From positions 261,845 through 325,844 of the forward strand of contig NZ_LMDK01000001.1 of the NCBI RefSeq assembly GCF_001425055.1: a stretch of DNA of 64,000 nt. Direction: 5' to 3'. The stretch's first letter is position 1, and every line of letters begins with the position of its first letter. Under the pieces are notes generated by a model. It did no database searches. It worked only from the letters and a program-made list of their open reading frames with translations, and had not been told where the DNA came from. Source of the stretch: Pelomonas sp. Root1237. GTDB taxonomy: Bacteria; Pseudomonadota; Gammaproteobacteria; Burkholderiales; Burkholderiaceae_C. This document shows positions 8,291 through 17,692 of the stretch, piece after piece. A program made the translations under genes and the position numbers.

Positions 8291-9196
8291 ATGGACGCCA
8301 CCGCCTCGCCAGCCGTCGACGGCACCCGCCTGGCCGAGCTGCAGCGCGCCGCGCAGCACAAGCTGGGTGGCTGCCTGCTGCGCCTGCAGCAGTACGAGCG
8401 GCTGCTGAAGGCCATGGTGGCCAACATGGACCTAGCCGGTGAGCCCGACCAGTTGCAGGCCGTGCGAGATGAGCGAGTCGCCGGGGTTCAGAAGACAACC
8501 TTGGGTGGGCTGGTGAGCCTACTGACGGGCAACTACCTTAGTGCGGAGAGCGGCTCGGCACCTGCAGAGTCCGACGCCACAAACCGCAGCAGTAGCACCC
8601 TCTGGTTCAGCTTCCAACAACGCATGGTGATGAGTGCGGACCGCTATGAGGCGATCAAGGCCGAACTGAAGGTGCTGGTGGACCTGCGCAACGAGCTGGT
8701 CCACCACCTGCTGGAGCGCTTCGACCTCGGCCAGCTCGACCGCAGTGAGGCGGCTGTGGCCTACCTCGACCAGAGTCGCGCCATCATCGACAAGCACTAC
8801 CAAACCTTGCGCACTTGGGCCGAGCAGATGGACCACGTCCGAGCGTTCGCTGCGTCCTTCATGGACAGCCCGGCCTTCAAGGAAATGCTCATCGACGGCA
8901 TCGCGCCGGACGGCCAGGTGCACTGGCCCATCAGCGGCATCGTGAGCAGCCTCCGTGAAGCCGAGCAGGGGCTGGCCACGTCAAGCGGCGTTGGGTCCTG
9001 GATCGAACTGAACGCCGCCATTGCCTGGATTGGCAAGCACCATCCGGATCAGACGCCCAAGCGCTACGGCTGCAGCAGTTGGCGTCAGGTGCTGCACGAG
9101 TGCCGGCTTTTCGAGGTCAAGAAACAGGCGCCCACAGAAGGCGTCAACTCAACACATGGCACGGTGGTTTGCTACCGTAGCCGCAGGGAGGAATGA
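8291..9196 (+). CDS. HEPN-like / OST-HTH (LOTUS) domain protein
   Basis: A 301-residue protein. The C-terminal part (about 215-300) matches the OST-HTH/LOTUS pattern: WIELNAAIAWIGKHHPDQTPKRYGCSSW, followed by LHECRLFEV and a final VVCYR strand. LOTUS domains bind RNA, notably structured RNA. The helical N-terminal part contains RNELVHH at 133-139, an Rx4H motif like the active site of HEPN RNases. An RNA-targeting role is therefore plausible and would be unusual within a DNA restriction operon. It lies five bases after hsdS and 34 before hsdR. The LOTUS call is fairly firm; HEPN catalysis is an inference from one motif. Confidence 0.7.
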   Translation: MDATASPAVDGTRLAELQRAAQHKLGGCLLRLQQYERLLKAMVANMDLAGEPDQLQAVRDERVAGVQKTTLGGLVSLLTGNYLSAESGSAPAESDATNRSSSTLWFSFQQRMVMSADRYEAIKAELKVLVDLRNELVHHLLERFDLGQLDRSEAAVAYLDQSRAIIDKHYQTLRTWAEQMDHVRAFAASFMDSPAFKEMLIDGIAPDGQVHWPISGIVSSLREAEQGLATSSGVGSWIELNAAIAWIGKHHPDQTPKRYGCSSWRQVLHECRLFEVKKQAPTEGVNSTHGTVVCYRSRREE

Positions 9197-9230
9197 ACAA
9201 CATGCCACGCGAGCAAGCAAAGAGGCCGTC

Positions 9231-12200
9231 ATGAGCCAGTCGCCCGAGAAGACCGGGGTGGAGACCCTGGCGTTGGATTGGCTCGTCAAGCTGGGCTACA
9301 CCCACCTGCCGGGCAACGCCGTGAAGGTGGAGCACCGCCACCTGGCGCCGGTGCTGGAGGACGTTTTGCGCCTGCGCCTGCTGTACCTGAACCCCTGGTT
9401 GGCTGAGGCGCCTGGTGGGGTGGCGGCAGCGCTGATCGAGCTGCGCAAGCGCGCTAACGACGACTTGCTGCCGGCAAACCAGGCCGTCTGGGAGCAGGTG
9501 CTCCACCGCTCGAATATTCAGGTGAAGGACGTGGCGGGCCAGCCGCGCAGCGTTCGCTTTCTGGATGCGACCGACGCCAGACGCAACGACTTCCATGTGG
9601 TGGACCAGTACGTGGGCCGCAATGCCGATGGCGAGCTGTTCCGCCCCGACCTGCTGCTCTTCGTGAACGGCCTGCCGCTGGTCATCATCGAGTGCAAGGC
9701 CAGCCACCACCGGCTGGACGAAGCACTGGCTCAGTTGGACGGCTACCAGCGCAGCTTTGCCGCGCAGTTCGTGTTCAACCAGGTCTGCGTGGGCTTGAAT
9801 CGTCGTCAAGGTCTGTACGGCGCCCTCCTCACCAAACCGGCCTTCTACGCACGCTTCCGGCTGCAAGCGGCGGAGCTGGCTACCGTGCAGGCCTTGCTGG
9901 GCACCGAGCCCAGCGAGCAGGAGCAGTTGCTTTGGGCACTGTTTGAGCCCGGCCGCTTTCTGGAGCTGGTGGCCCACTTCGTATTGTTCGAGACACGGGA
10001 CGGCAAGACGGTCAAGAAGCTGCCGCGTTACCAGCAGTGGCGGGCGGTTCGCAAGACCGTCGAGCGGCTCACCAGCGCCACGCCCCTGGGCGGGGTCATC
10101 TGGCACACGCAGGGCAGCGGCAAGTCGCTGACCATGGCCTTGCTGGCACGGCTGCTGCGCGCCGATAGCACCGGTCTGGCCAACCCGACGGTGTTGGTGT
10201 TGACCGACCGTCGCGACCTGGACAAGCAAATCTTCGACACCTTCCATGCGGTGGGCATCCGCGCCATCCAGGCGGTGTCGGTCGCCGGCCTGGTGAGGAT
10301 GCTGGGCAACGACTACGGCAGCGTGTTCACGAGCACCGTGCAGAAGTTCCAAGAAGGCGATGAGCCTGGCTCGCCGGCGGACGACGGCGCGGACCATGCT
10401 TCAGACGAGTCAGACGAGTCAGACGAGGTCTTGCGAGCCACGCGGCACCGGCGCGTGCGTGAGGGCAAGGAGTTCTTCATGGTGGAGGAGCGCAACGAGC
10501 ACTTCGGCCAGCATGACGCGGACGGTGTGCTGCTCGACCCCAAGTGGCTGGAACTGAAACGCGAGAAGGTCAACTTCCGCGTGCTGAGCGCCAAGCCCAA
10601 CTTCTATGTGCTGGTGGACGAGGCCCACCGCAGCCAGTACGACTTCCTGGCCGCCTTCATGCGCGCCAGCCTGCCCAACGCCAAGTTCATCGCCTTCACC
10701 GGCACGCCGCTATTGAACGACGACAAGCACACGCTTTCGGAGTTTGGCGGGCAGACCTACATCGACGAATACAGGCTGCATGAGGCGGTGGCCGACGGGG
10801 CGACGCTGCCAATCAAGTACCAGGACGCCTGGGTCAAGCTGGCGGCCGATGTCAAGCTCGATGCAGCCTTCAACGAGCAGTTCGCCAAGGCGTCCGAGGC
10901 CCACCAGCAGGCCCTGAAGAAGGAGTTGCTCGCGCGCTGGCGCAAGGCCGGCGACCGCATGGAGCAGGTGGCTGCGCACCTGGTGGAGCACTTCGTCAGC
11001 CACGTTCAGGCCAAGGGCCTGAAGGCCATGCTGGTTTGCAACGGCCGCGACATGGCCGTGCGCTACAAGGACCTGCTGGACGAGCTGATGAAGCAGCGCA
11101 CCGCCCAGGGCCTGCCCACCTTCCAGAGCAAGGTGGTCATCTCCCTCGCAGGTATCACGGGCACGCGGACTGGTGCCACAGTGGAGGAAGAGGCGGCCGA
11201 ATACAAGCTGCCGGTCACCAAAGTGCAGAGCATCGAAGAGCGCGTGCGGGATGAGCTGAAGGCGGGCAAGGAGCCCGTCGCGATGCCCACCGAGCAGGTT
11301 GGCCACTTCGTGGGCAAGCTGTTTCCGCTGCCCTACGGCGACGAGAGCAAGGGCAAGGATGGCCAGCCTCATGCCAACAACGTGGGCCTCATCATCGTGT
11401 CCGACATGCTGCTGACCGGCTGGGACGCGCCCATCGTCAGCACCATGTACCTGGACAAGCCGCTCAAGGAACACACGCTGCTGCAGGCGATTGCGCGGGT
11501 GAATCGCACGCTGCCGGGCAAGAACGCCGGCTACATCGTCGACTACCACGGCGTGGTGGATCACCTGGACCAGGCGCTCAAGGTCTACGGCGGCGAGGTG
11601 CAGCCGGCACAGGTGTGGCAAGGCGTGGAGACCGAGCTGCCGAAGCTGCAAAGCACGTTGGAGCGCATCCTCAAGCTGCTGCCCAAGAAGCACGACCCGG
11701 TGAGCGAGCGCGAGGCCTACAAGGACGACGCTGAGCGATTCCTGGACCCCGCCACCCGCCTAGATGCGGTGGAAGACTTCCTGGAGCTGGCCAAGCATTT
11801 CAACCGCAGCATCGACATCATCCTGCCGGATGTGCGGGGCGTACCGTTCAAGCCCTACTTCACCCTGTTCGGCGAAATCCGGCTGATGCTGCGCGACAAG
11901 CTGCCGGATGCGAACTACCGCGAGCGCATCACCAAGTTGGAGTCCGCGCTGCTGCAGCGCTTGCTGGACGAGTACATCGCCGCCAGCCCAGCCAAGAGCT
12001 TGCTGGGGCGTGAGGTGTCGATCCTGGACGCCAGCGACATGGCACGGCTGAAGCAGTTGGCCAGCCCCGGCAGCCAGGCGCTGGTGATGAAGAACCAGCT
12101 CAAGCACACCATCGTCACGGGCCGCGACAAGGACCCGGCCTTCTTCGACAAGCTGGCCGAAGAGCTGGAAAAGCTGCTCGAGGAAGAGAAGGCTGGCCGC

Positions 12201-12536
12201 ATCAGTCAGGCGCAGTTCCTGGAGCAGCTGGAGCTGTTCGGCCAACGGGTGGCGGACAAGGACAAGACCGGGTTCCAGAAGCCCGCGCACTCGGCGGTGT
12301 TCCGCTACCTGGCGACGCTCCTTGGTGAGGACACCGCTCGCGCGGCCACGACCAAACTCTTCGAGGACGAAGCGCTGAGCCACACGCTGGCGGCGGGCAA
12401 CTGGAAGCAGATGCTCGATCTTCACCCCGAGATTCGGGACCTGCTGCGCAAGCTGCTCGTGCCGCTGGCTGGCTGGGAGCGTTCGGTGGCTCGTGAGCAT
12501 GCCGGCCGCATCCTGGACATCCTGCTCAAGAACTGA
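9231..12536 (+). CDS. hsdR: Type I restriction endonuclease subunit R
   Basis: A 1101-residue HsdR, the ATP-dependent translocase and nuclease of the type I complex. The PD-(E/D)xK nuclease is visible at D140 and E154-C-K156 (FRPDLLLFVNG ... VIIECKA). The SF2 motor has Walker A GSGKS at 295-299, DEAH at 463-466, motif III FTGTPL shortly after, and the late helicase motif LLQAIARVNRTLPGKNAGY. Length is normal for the family. The ATG at 9231 was chosen because the protein then starts just before the conserved VETLALDWLVKLGY; an upstream in-frame extension would overlap the LOTUS gene. All key residues are present. Confidence 0.96.
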   Translation: MSQSPEKTGVETLALDWLVKLGYTHLPGNAVKVEHRHLAPVLEDVLRLRLLYLNPWLAEAPGGVAAALIELRKRANDDLLPANQAVWEQVLHRSNIQVKDVAGQPRSVRFLDATDARRNDFHVVDQYVGRNADGELFRPDLLLFVNGLPLVIIECKASHHRLDEALAQLDGYQRSFAAQFVFNQVCVGLNRRQGLYGALLTKPAFYARFRLQAAELATVQALLGTEPSEQEQLLWALFEPGRFLELVAHFVLFETRDGKTVKKLPRYQQWRAVRKTVERLTSATPLGGVIWHTQGSGKSLTMALLARLLRADSTGLANPTVLVLTDRRDLDKQIFDTFHAVGIRAIQAVSVAGLVRMLGNDYGSVFTSTVQKFQEGDEPGSPADDGADHASDESDESDEVLRATRHRRVREGKEFFMVEERNEHFGQHDADGVLLDPKWLELKREKVNFRVLSAKPNFYVLVDEAHRSQYDFLAAFMRASLPNAKFIAFTGTPLLNDDKHTLSEFGGQTYIDEYRLHEAVADGATLPIKYQDAWVKLAADVKLDAAFNEQFAKASEAHQQALKKELLARWRKAGDRMEQVAAHLVEHFVSHVQAKGLKAMLVCNGRDMAVRYKDLLDELMKQRTAQGLPTFQSKVVISLAGITGTRTGATVEEEAAEYKLPVTKVQSIEERVRDELKAGKEPVAMPTEQVGHFVGKLFPLPYGDESKGKDGQPHANNVGLIIVSDMLLTGWDAPIVSTMYLDKPLKEHTLLQAIARVNRTLPGKNAGYIVDYHGVVDHLDQALKVYGGEVQPAQVWQGVETELPKLQSTLERILKLLPKKHDPVSEREAYKDDAERFLDPATRLDAVEDFLELAKHFNRSIDIILPDVRGVPFKPYFTLFGEIRLMLRDKLPDANYRERITKLESALLQRLLDEYIAASPAKSLLGREVSILDASDMARLKQLASPGSQALVMKNQLKHTIVTGRDKDPAFFDKLAEELEKLLEEEKAGRISQAQFLEQLELFGQRVADKDKTGFQKPAHSAVFRYLATLLGEDTARAATTKLFEDEALSHTLAAGNWKQMLDLHPEIRDLLRKLLVPLAGWERSVAREHAGRILDILLKN

Positions 12537-12540
12537 CCCC

Positions 12541-13251
12541 ATGCCCCGGCTGCAGTACGGTCAGACGACCATCGAATGGCGCTTCAAGACGGACGCCACG
12601 CTCAAGCGGCACTACGTGACTGTGGAGCGAGGCCGACCCGTGCTGCTGCGCGGCCCAGCGGTCTGCCTGGCGGAGCAAGAATCCCTGGTGAGACAACGCG
12701 CGCGCTGGATTCGCGAGAAGCAGGCCTTGGTGGACCTGCCAGCGTCGGAAGAGCAGATCGTCACCGGCAGCAGGTTGCGCTACTGCGGGCGGACCTACTT
12801 CACCGAGGTGAAGCACTCGCCAAAGCTGGCTTACCCCACACTGCGCTTCACGGCTTCGCGCTTCGTGATCGAGAACCCGGCAGGGCGCAGCATCGGTCCG
12901 GAAGCCTTGGCGCCACTGCTGACTGCTTTCTACCGAGACCGCGCGCACGAGAAGCTGCTGGCGCGAGTCCGCCACTGGGAGCGCCAGTCAGGTCTGCAGA
13001 CGCGGGGCGCCCGCATCAGGCATTTCCAAAGCCGCTGGGCCAGCTGCAATGCGCAGAACGTCCTGGAGTTCCACCCGCGGGTGATGGAGCTGCCAGCCAG
13101 CGTGCAGGACTATGTCGTGGTGCACGAGCTCTGCCATACCGTGGAGAAGAGCCACACGCGAGCTTTTTGGGCGCTCGTGGCTCGGCAGATGCCGGACTGG
13201 CGGCGGCAGCATGAGGTGCTGGAGCGAGCGGCGTTTGGCGACATGGTCTAG
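12541..13251 (+). CDS. YgjP-type (DUF45/WLM-like) metallopeptidase
   Basis: A 236-residue protein with the zinc motif HELCH at residues 195-199, followed by the third-ligand region KSHTRAFWALV typical of the YgjP family (M48-like). The mid region contains RHFQSRWASCNAQNVLEFHPRVM, the family's SRWGSC-type signature. It starts four bases after hsdR. Such peptidases often sit immediately downstream of type I hsdR genes, where their role has not been settled; turnover of the restriction subunit is one possibility. The substrate is unknown. Confidence 0.85.
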   Translation: MPRLQYGQTTIEWRFKTDATLKRHYVTVERGRPVLLRGPAVCLAEQESLVRQRARWIREKQALVDLPASEEQIVTGSRLRYCGRTYFTEVKHSPKLAYPTLRFTASRFVIENPAGRSIGPEALAPLLTAFYRDRAHEKLLARVRHWERQSGLQTRGARIRHFQSRWASCNAQNVLEFHPRVMELPASVQDYVVVHELCHTVEKSHTRAFWALVARQMPDWRRQHEVLERAAFGDMV

Positions 13252-13385
13252 CGCCGCTCGCCCGGCGCCTTCCAGCGAAGCAGCGCTGCGACGGGGTCAA
13301 TACTGTCGACTAGTGTTTGGCGCTCAAACGAAAAATACAACAGGATTCCCAAAAGAGAATATTTATAACTTTGCTTGGAGCTTCT

Positions 13386-14831
13386 ATGTTCGAGTTCTTG
13401 CAAGATCAGAACCTAAAAGAAAATATTCACTCAGCCAAGAGTCGCGATGATTGGGAACAGGTGTTCCGACACCTAGAGATGTTTGGGCCCTTCACGGCAG
13501 CGGCTGCCGAGTGTCCATTTTCTGTGGTTACACCACCTATTCTGGAACCGAAAGAGGAGTGGTGTTTCACTAGGGATCCCGCTATTGACGAAGCGACCTG
13601 GAAACGTCTTACCAATAGCAGCTTCATGCCGCTGGACAGAGCGCTCCTTGAGCGTCGAGCTCTGACGGATCTTGTGAAGATCTCAGAAACGCCTGCCACT
13701 CACCCCCTGATCGACCTGGACTATGGGTTGGTATTGACGCCCGGCGGTCGTATGCGGAACTTCACTCTGGACTACGCACACTTGCTACGGGTGCAGCGCT
13801 TAGACAAGCACTATGTACAGTATCCATCCGCAATTTTCTCTGTGGGCGCGCTGCGTGCACGCGGCGTGCTAAATCTTCCGTCGGAACAGTCCTGGATGGT
13901 TCCGGAGTTTGAGATTCATGATCGCGCTGGGATAGACCAAATTCTCGGCAAGCTGCGCGAACGACTGGGAAAGAACGCGAAAGCCGAGCTGTGGTTTCGA
14001 GGTCAGACTAGCGACATCCTGCTCGATGGCGCATTGGGTTCAGAGCAACTGTGTCCTTGGCGGAATACTCGAGACTCTTCCCTCGTGCCAAGCCTTTACA
14101 GAGGAGCATGGCATGGAGGAGACTTGAAAGCCTATGCTGAGAAGTTGGTCAGGATACAAAAGTACGTGGGGTTCGCTGGTCGGCATTTGCGTATTCAACC
14201 ATTCACCGTTCGTGCACCTAGCGAGTTATCCAAGGAAAAACTTCCCGAAGAATGGAATTCCTACGCAATATCTTTTAGTAGCCATCAAACTGATGCAAGC
14301 GGAAAGCATCTTTCTTCACGAGACTATCACCATGCGTTCGACGGCTTGCAGCGGTCATTTTTCTTGCAGCACTACGGGTTGCCGTCGAACATTCTCGATA
14401 TAACAAAGGATGTCGACACGGCACTATTCTTCGCGCAAAACAGGATTGACGAAAATAAACGCGTGGTAGAGGCTCCTGAAGGAGCAGCTGTCTTGTATGT
14501 CTTTATATTACTACCAGGCATTGATAGATTTCTCGACTCGGAAACGCTATCTGAACGCTTCGGACTGTTGCGACCTGCGCGCCAAAAATGTGGGTTGCTA
14601 TGCGGCGCTTCGTTCATTAATCGAAATCATTATGCGCGCTATATCAGCCTTAAGTTCCGGCTGCGCCGAAAAGTGGAGTATCACTCGAAATTGACAGCAG
14701 AATACATCTACCCTCCCCGAGAAGAGGATAGCTTCCTTGACGCACTTCTGAGATTCGCCGAGAGCGAGGGGCCGGAGTTGGGCAATGTCACGCCATTTGT
14801 TCCAAATCTAGGGCTTAAGGTAATCGGCTAA
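13386..14831 (+). CDS. FRG-domain protein
   Basis: A 481-residue protein with the FRG signature: WFRGQ at 203-207, SLVPSLYRGAW shortly after, and LQHYGLPSNILDITKDVDTALFFAQ starting near 327. FRG domains are named after their FRG motif, have no settled activity and recur in phage-defence loci. The ATG at 13386 is preceded by GGAG at a five-base spacing. An earlier TTG at 13317 is in frame but lacks such a site. Base composition is clearly AT-richer than its neighbours, with codons such as ATA and AGA, which suggests separate acquisition. It lies 134 bases after the restriction operon, on the same strand. Confidence 0.8.
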   Translation: MFEFLQDQNLKENIHSAKSRDDWEQVFRHLEMFGPFTAAAAECPFSVVTPPILEPKEEWCFTRDPAIDEATWKRLTNSSFMPLDRALLERRALTDLVKISETPATHPLIDLDYGLVLTPGGRMRNFTLDYAHLLRVQRLDKHYVQYPSAIFSVGALRARGVLNLPSEQSWMVPEFEIHDRAGIDQILGKLRERLGKNAKAELWFRGQTSDILLDGALGSEQLCPWRNTRDSSLVPSLYRGAWHGGDLKAYAEKLVRIQKYVGFAGRHLRIQPFTVRAPSELSKEKLPEEWNSYAISFSSHQTDASGKHLSSRDYHHAFDGLQRSFFLQHYGLPSNILDITKDVDTALFFAQNRIDENKRVVEAPEGAAVLYVFILLPGIDRFLDSETLSERFGLLRPARQKCGLLCGASFINRNHYARYISLKFRLRRKVEYHSKLTAEYIYPPREEDSFLDALLRFAESEGPELGNVTPFVPNLGLKVIG

Positions 14832-14904
14832 CCGCCTGAGTCGCCGCTGCAATCGGTGACACAGCCCGCGAAATCAATTCGGACCTAAGGTATGCCCTTG
14901 GCGT

Positions 14905-15123
14905 CACCCCCAACAAGTGATCTTGATACCGCCCATCGCGGTACATCTACCCGTTGCGCCCCAGCGCCGTGACGAACACGCGCCCTTCTCGACCCCGTGT
15001 CACCGGCTCACCGGGTTGTCGGCACCCATGCCGTTTGAAACCTGCTGGACCAGATCTTCTTGGGATCGTCGCTGCACTCATCCACGGCCAGCACGGGTTT
15101 GACCTTCATGCCGTGCGGGTCGC
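14905..15123 (-). pseudogene. Degraded C-terminal fragment of a ThuA-like gene
   Basis: The plus strand from about 14905 to 15123 aligns with the 3' part of the intact ThuA-like gene at 17693-18448. Shared blocks include CGCGGTACAT, CCCAGCGCCGTGACGAA, CTCACCGGGT, CAGATCTT and TCCACGGCCAGCAC. Small insertions, deletions and substitutions break the frame throughout, so no protein is expected. It ends exactly at the stop codon of the hydrolase gene at 15125, so both ThuA copies lie beside an alpha/beta hydrolase gene. Confidence 0.7.
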
Positions 15124-15124
15124 C

Positions 15125-16078
15125 TCACCGCCCCGCCGCCCCCAACAACCCCCGCTGCCGCAGCCAATCCTCCACTCGCCTCGGCCAAGCCGATGCCGTC
15201 CCCAGCCCGTCCCGCATGCCAATGCCATGCCCGCCCTGCTCGAACAGGTACAGCTCGGCCGGCACGCCGGCGCGGGTGAGGGCTTGGTAGTACAGGAGGC
15301 TGTTCTGCACCGGCACGGTCTTGTCGCCCTGGGTGTGCAGCAGCACCGTGGGCGGGGTGGCGGCCGTCACCTGCTGCTCCAGAGAGGCCAGCGCCAAAAG
15401 CGCCGGGCTGGGCGCGTCGCCGAGCAGGGCGCGGCGTGAGCCGGCGTGGGCGGCGGGGTCGGTCATGGTGATGACGGGGTAGACGAGCACGGCGAAGTCG
15501 GGCCGGGCGCTGACGCTGTTATCCAGCGCGGCGCCGGTGCGGCCGTCCGCATGGTCGAACAGCGTGCTGGCGCTGGCCGCCAGGTGGCCGCCGGCGGAGC
15601 TGCCCATCACGCCGATGCGCTTGGGGTCGACACCGAACTCGGCCGCGCGCGAGCGCACCAGGCGCAGCGCGCGCAGCACGTCCTGCAGCGGCGCGGGGTG
15701 GCCCCACTCCTGCAGGCGGCTTTTCAGGATGAAGGTGGTGATGCCCAGCGTGCTCAGCCAGGCGCCGTACTGCTCACCCTCGCGCTGCCACGACAGGTAG
15801 CGGTAGCCGCCGCCCGGGCACAGGATGACGGCCGTGCCGTTGGGTCTGTCCACGGCGGGCGGCACGACGGTGAGCGTGGGCACCGACACGTTGGCGATGC
15901 TGCCGTTGGCGTCGACGCGCTCGGGGCCGAGGTCGCCGCGCGTGGCCGGCGCATCGGCCCGCATGGCGGCGGGCACGCCCTCGGGCCAGAGCGGCAGCAC
16001 GTTCGGCGCGGGCGCGGCCTTGCTGAGCGGCGGCAGCAGGGTCAACAAGGGCGACAGGATCAACGGGCGGCGCTGCAT
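15125..16078 (-). CDS. Secreted alpha/beta hydrolase (BD-FAE / acetyl-esterase type)
   Basis: A 317-residue protein with a signal peptide (MQRRPLILSPLLTLLPPLSKA) and an alpha/beta-hydrolase domain of the lipase/esterase type. The oxyanion loop is CPGGGY near residue 90, the nucleophile GSSAGGH near 160, and the catalytic histidine lies in EQGGHGIGM close to the C-terminus. LLHTQGDKTVPV carries the likely acid residue. Relatives remove acetyl or feruloyl groups from plant polysaccharides; the substrate here is unknown. It is transcribed leftwards and appears monocistronic. Confidence 0.85.
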   Translation of the reverse strand: MQRRPLILSPLLTLLPPLSKAAPAPNVLPLWPEGVPAAMRADAPATRGDLGPERVDANGSIANVSVPTLTVVPPAVDRPNGTAVILCPGGGYRYLSWQREGEQYGAWLSTLGITTFILKSRLQEWGHPAPLQDVLRALRLVRSRAAEFGVDPKRIGVMGSSAGGHLAASASTLFDHADGRTGAALDNSVSARPDFAVLVYPVITMTDPAAHAGSRRALLGDAPSPALLALASLEQQVTAATPPTVLLHTQGDKTVPVQNSLLYYQALTRAGVPAELYLFEQGGHGIGMRDGLGTASAWPRRVEDWLRQRGLLGAAGR

Positions 16079-16423
16079 GCGTGGGGCGGGCTCGGTCGCC
16101 CGTGCTCAGGTTCGTTGCGGTGCAGTTTGCCCGCGGGGCGCGCTCATGGCGGTGAGTGATTGGCGGCAGGCGCAGTTGTAGCGATTCGTGAGATCGCCAT
16201 CGCCAGGGCGGTTGTGGGCATGCCAGAGGACACAATTGGCCCCAAATCACTTGGCACGACCCGTGTCGATGACATGCCGAGCGCGATTTCGCCGCCCCTG
16301 GCCGGCCCAACGGCAACCTGGGGTGCGCTTCGCGCCAGCACAACGAACCGCCCCTCTCAGTGATCAGAAAATTGATCGCGAGCTACCGAACTACCTATTG
16401 GCTTCTCCAGCAAGCATCTCTCC
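16079..16423. other. Intergenic region without a recognised gene
   Basis: A 345-base gap between the divergent esterase and dacA genes. Both promoters are presumably here, but no convincing -35/-10 pair, hairpin with a U-tract or repeat was seen. The short open frames in it have no family features and no good ribosome-binding site. Confidence 0.5.
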
Positions 16424-17677
16424 ATGACCCGCACACCGCGCATTTCCCACCTGCTCCCCTGCGTTCTTGCCAGCGCGATCCTGATCGGCTCCGTCGGCCT
16501 CGCCAGCGCCGCATCGCATGCCAAGCCCCACGCTGCGGCCAAGAAGTCGAAGAAGGCTGCCGCATCCACCGCGCCCGAGATGACGACCGACGCGAGCGGG
16601 CAGTCGGTGCCGGTGCTCGAGAACAAGGCGTGGGTGTTGATGGACTTCAACACGGGCCAGCTGCTCGCGTCGTCCAACCCGGACGAGCCGCTGCCGCCGG
16701 CGTCGCTCACCAAGATGATGACCAGCTACCTCGTCGAGCAGGGCCTCAAGAATAGCAAGCTCAAGCCCGACGAGATGGTCACCATGAGCGAGAGCGCCTG
16801 GTGCCGCGGCGGCAAGGACGGCGACAGCTGCATGTTCGTGCCGCTCAACGAGAAGGCCTCCTTGATGGACATGCTGCGCGGCGTGGTCATCGCCAGCGGC
16901 AACGACGCCTCCAAGGCGCTGGCCGAACACGTCGGCGGCTCGGAGGCCGGCTTCGTCACCCTGATGAATGCCGAAGCCGCCAAGCTCGGCATGACGAAGA
17001 CGCACTTTGCGAACGCCGCGGGCCTGCCCGACCCCAACAACAAAGCCTCAGCGAAGGACCTGGCCGTGCTGGCCGCGGCCATCATCCGCAACAGCGCCGA
17101 GTACTACCCGATCTACGCCGAGCGCGAGTTCACGTACAACAAGATCAAGCAGGGCAACCGAAACGCACTGCTCTACACCGATTCGACCGTCGACGGGCTC
17201 AAGACCGGGCACACGGAGGACGCCGGCTATTGCCTGACCGCCTCGTCCAAGCGCAATGGCATGCGCCTGATCTCGGTCATCATGAACGCGAACAGCAAGC
17301 AGGCCCGCGCTGACCAGACCCGGGTGTTGTTCAACTGGGGCTACGCCAATTTCGAGGAAGCGACGCCGGCCCAGGCGGGCGCTGCGCTGGCCAACGCCAA
17401 GGTGGTGTACGGCGTGGCCCCCGAGGTGGCGGCGGGCTTGGCCAAGCCGTGGACGCTGGTGGTGCCCAAGGGCCAGGCCGCCGCGGTCAAGACCGAGCTG
17501 ACGCTGAACCCGGGCCTGGAGGCGCCCATCGCCAAGGGGGCGGTGATCGGCAAGGCGGTCGCGGTGGCCAATGGCAAGACGCTGGGCGAGGCGCCAGTCG
17601 TCGCGCTGGCCGACGTGGAGCGCGCCGGCTTCTTCCTGCGCATCAAGCAGCGCATCTCCGGCTGGTTCTCGAAATAG
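16424..17677 (+). CDS. dacA: D-alanyl-D-alanine carboxypeptidase (PBP5/6 family)
   Basis: A 417-residue penicillin-binding protein that trims the terminal D-Ala from peptidoglycan stem peptides in the periplasm. It has a signal peptide (cleavage probably after LASAA near 30) and a lysine- and alanine-rich linker. The three active-site motifs of the family are SLTK at 94-97, SGN at 158-160 and KTG at 260-262. The C-terminal beta domain ends in an amphipathic segment (FFLRIKQRISGWFSK) that serves as the membrane anchor in PBP5/6. It stands alone, with a convergent gene 15 bases downstream. Confidence 0.95.
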   Translation: MTRTPRISHLLPCVLASAILIGSVGLASAASHAKPHAAAKKSKKAAASTAPEMTTDASGQSVPVLENKAWVLMDFNTGQLLASSNPDEPLPPASLTKMMTSYLVEQGLKNSKLKPDEMVTMSESAWCRGGKDGDSCMFVPLNEKASLMDMLRGVVIASGNDASKALAEHVGGSEAGFVTLMNAEAAKLGMTKTHFANAAGLPDPNNKASAKDLAVLAAAIIRNSAEYYPIYAEREFTYNKIKQGNRNALLYTDSTVDGLKTGHTEDAGYCLTASSKRNGMRLISVIMNANSKQARADQTRVLFNWGYANFEEATPAQAGAALANAKVVYGVAPEVAAGLAKPWTLVVPKGQAAAVKTELTLNPGLEAPIAKGAVIGKAVAVANGKTLGEAPVVALADVERAGFFLRIKQRISGWFSK

Positions 17678-17692
17678 GCCGAACCCGGGTCG

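Noticed and set aside
10391-10435. Short tandem repeat of AGACGAGTC units inside hsdR
   Set aside because: It encodes a Ser-Asp-Glu linker in frame within HsdR. It is too short and not spaced as a CRISPR; at most a length-variable linker.
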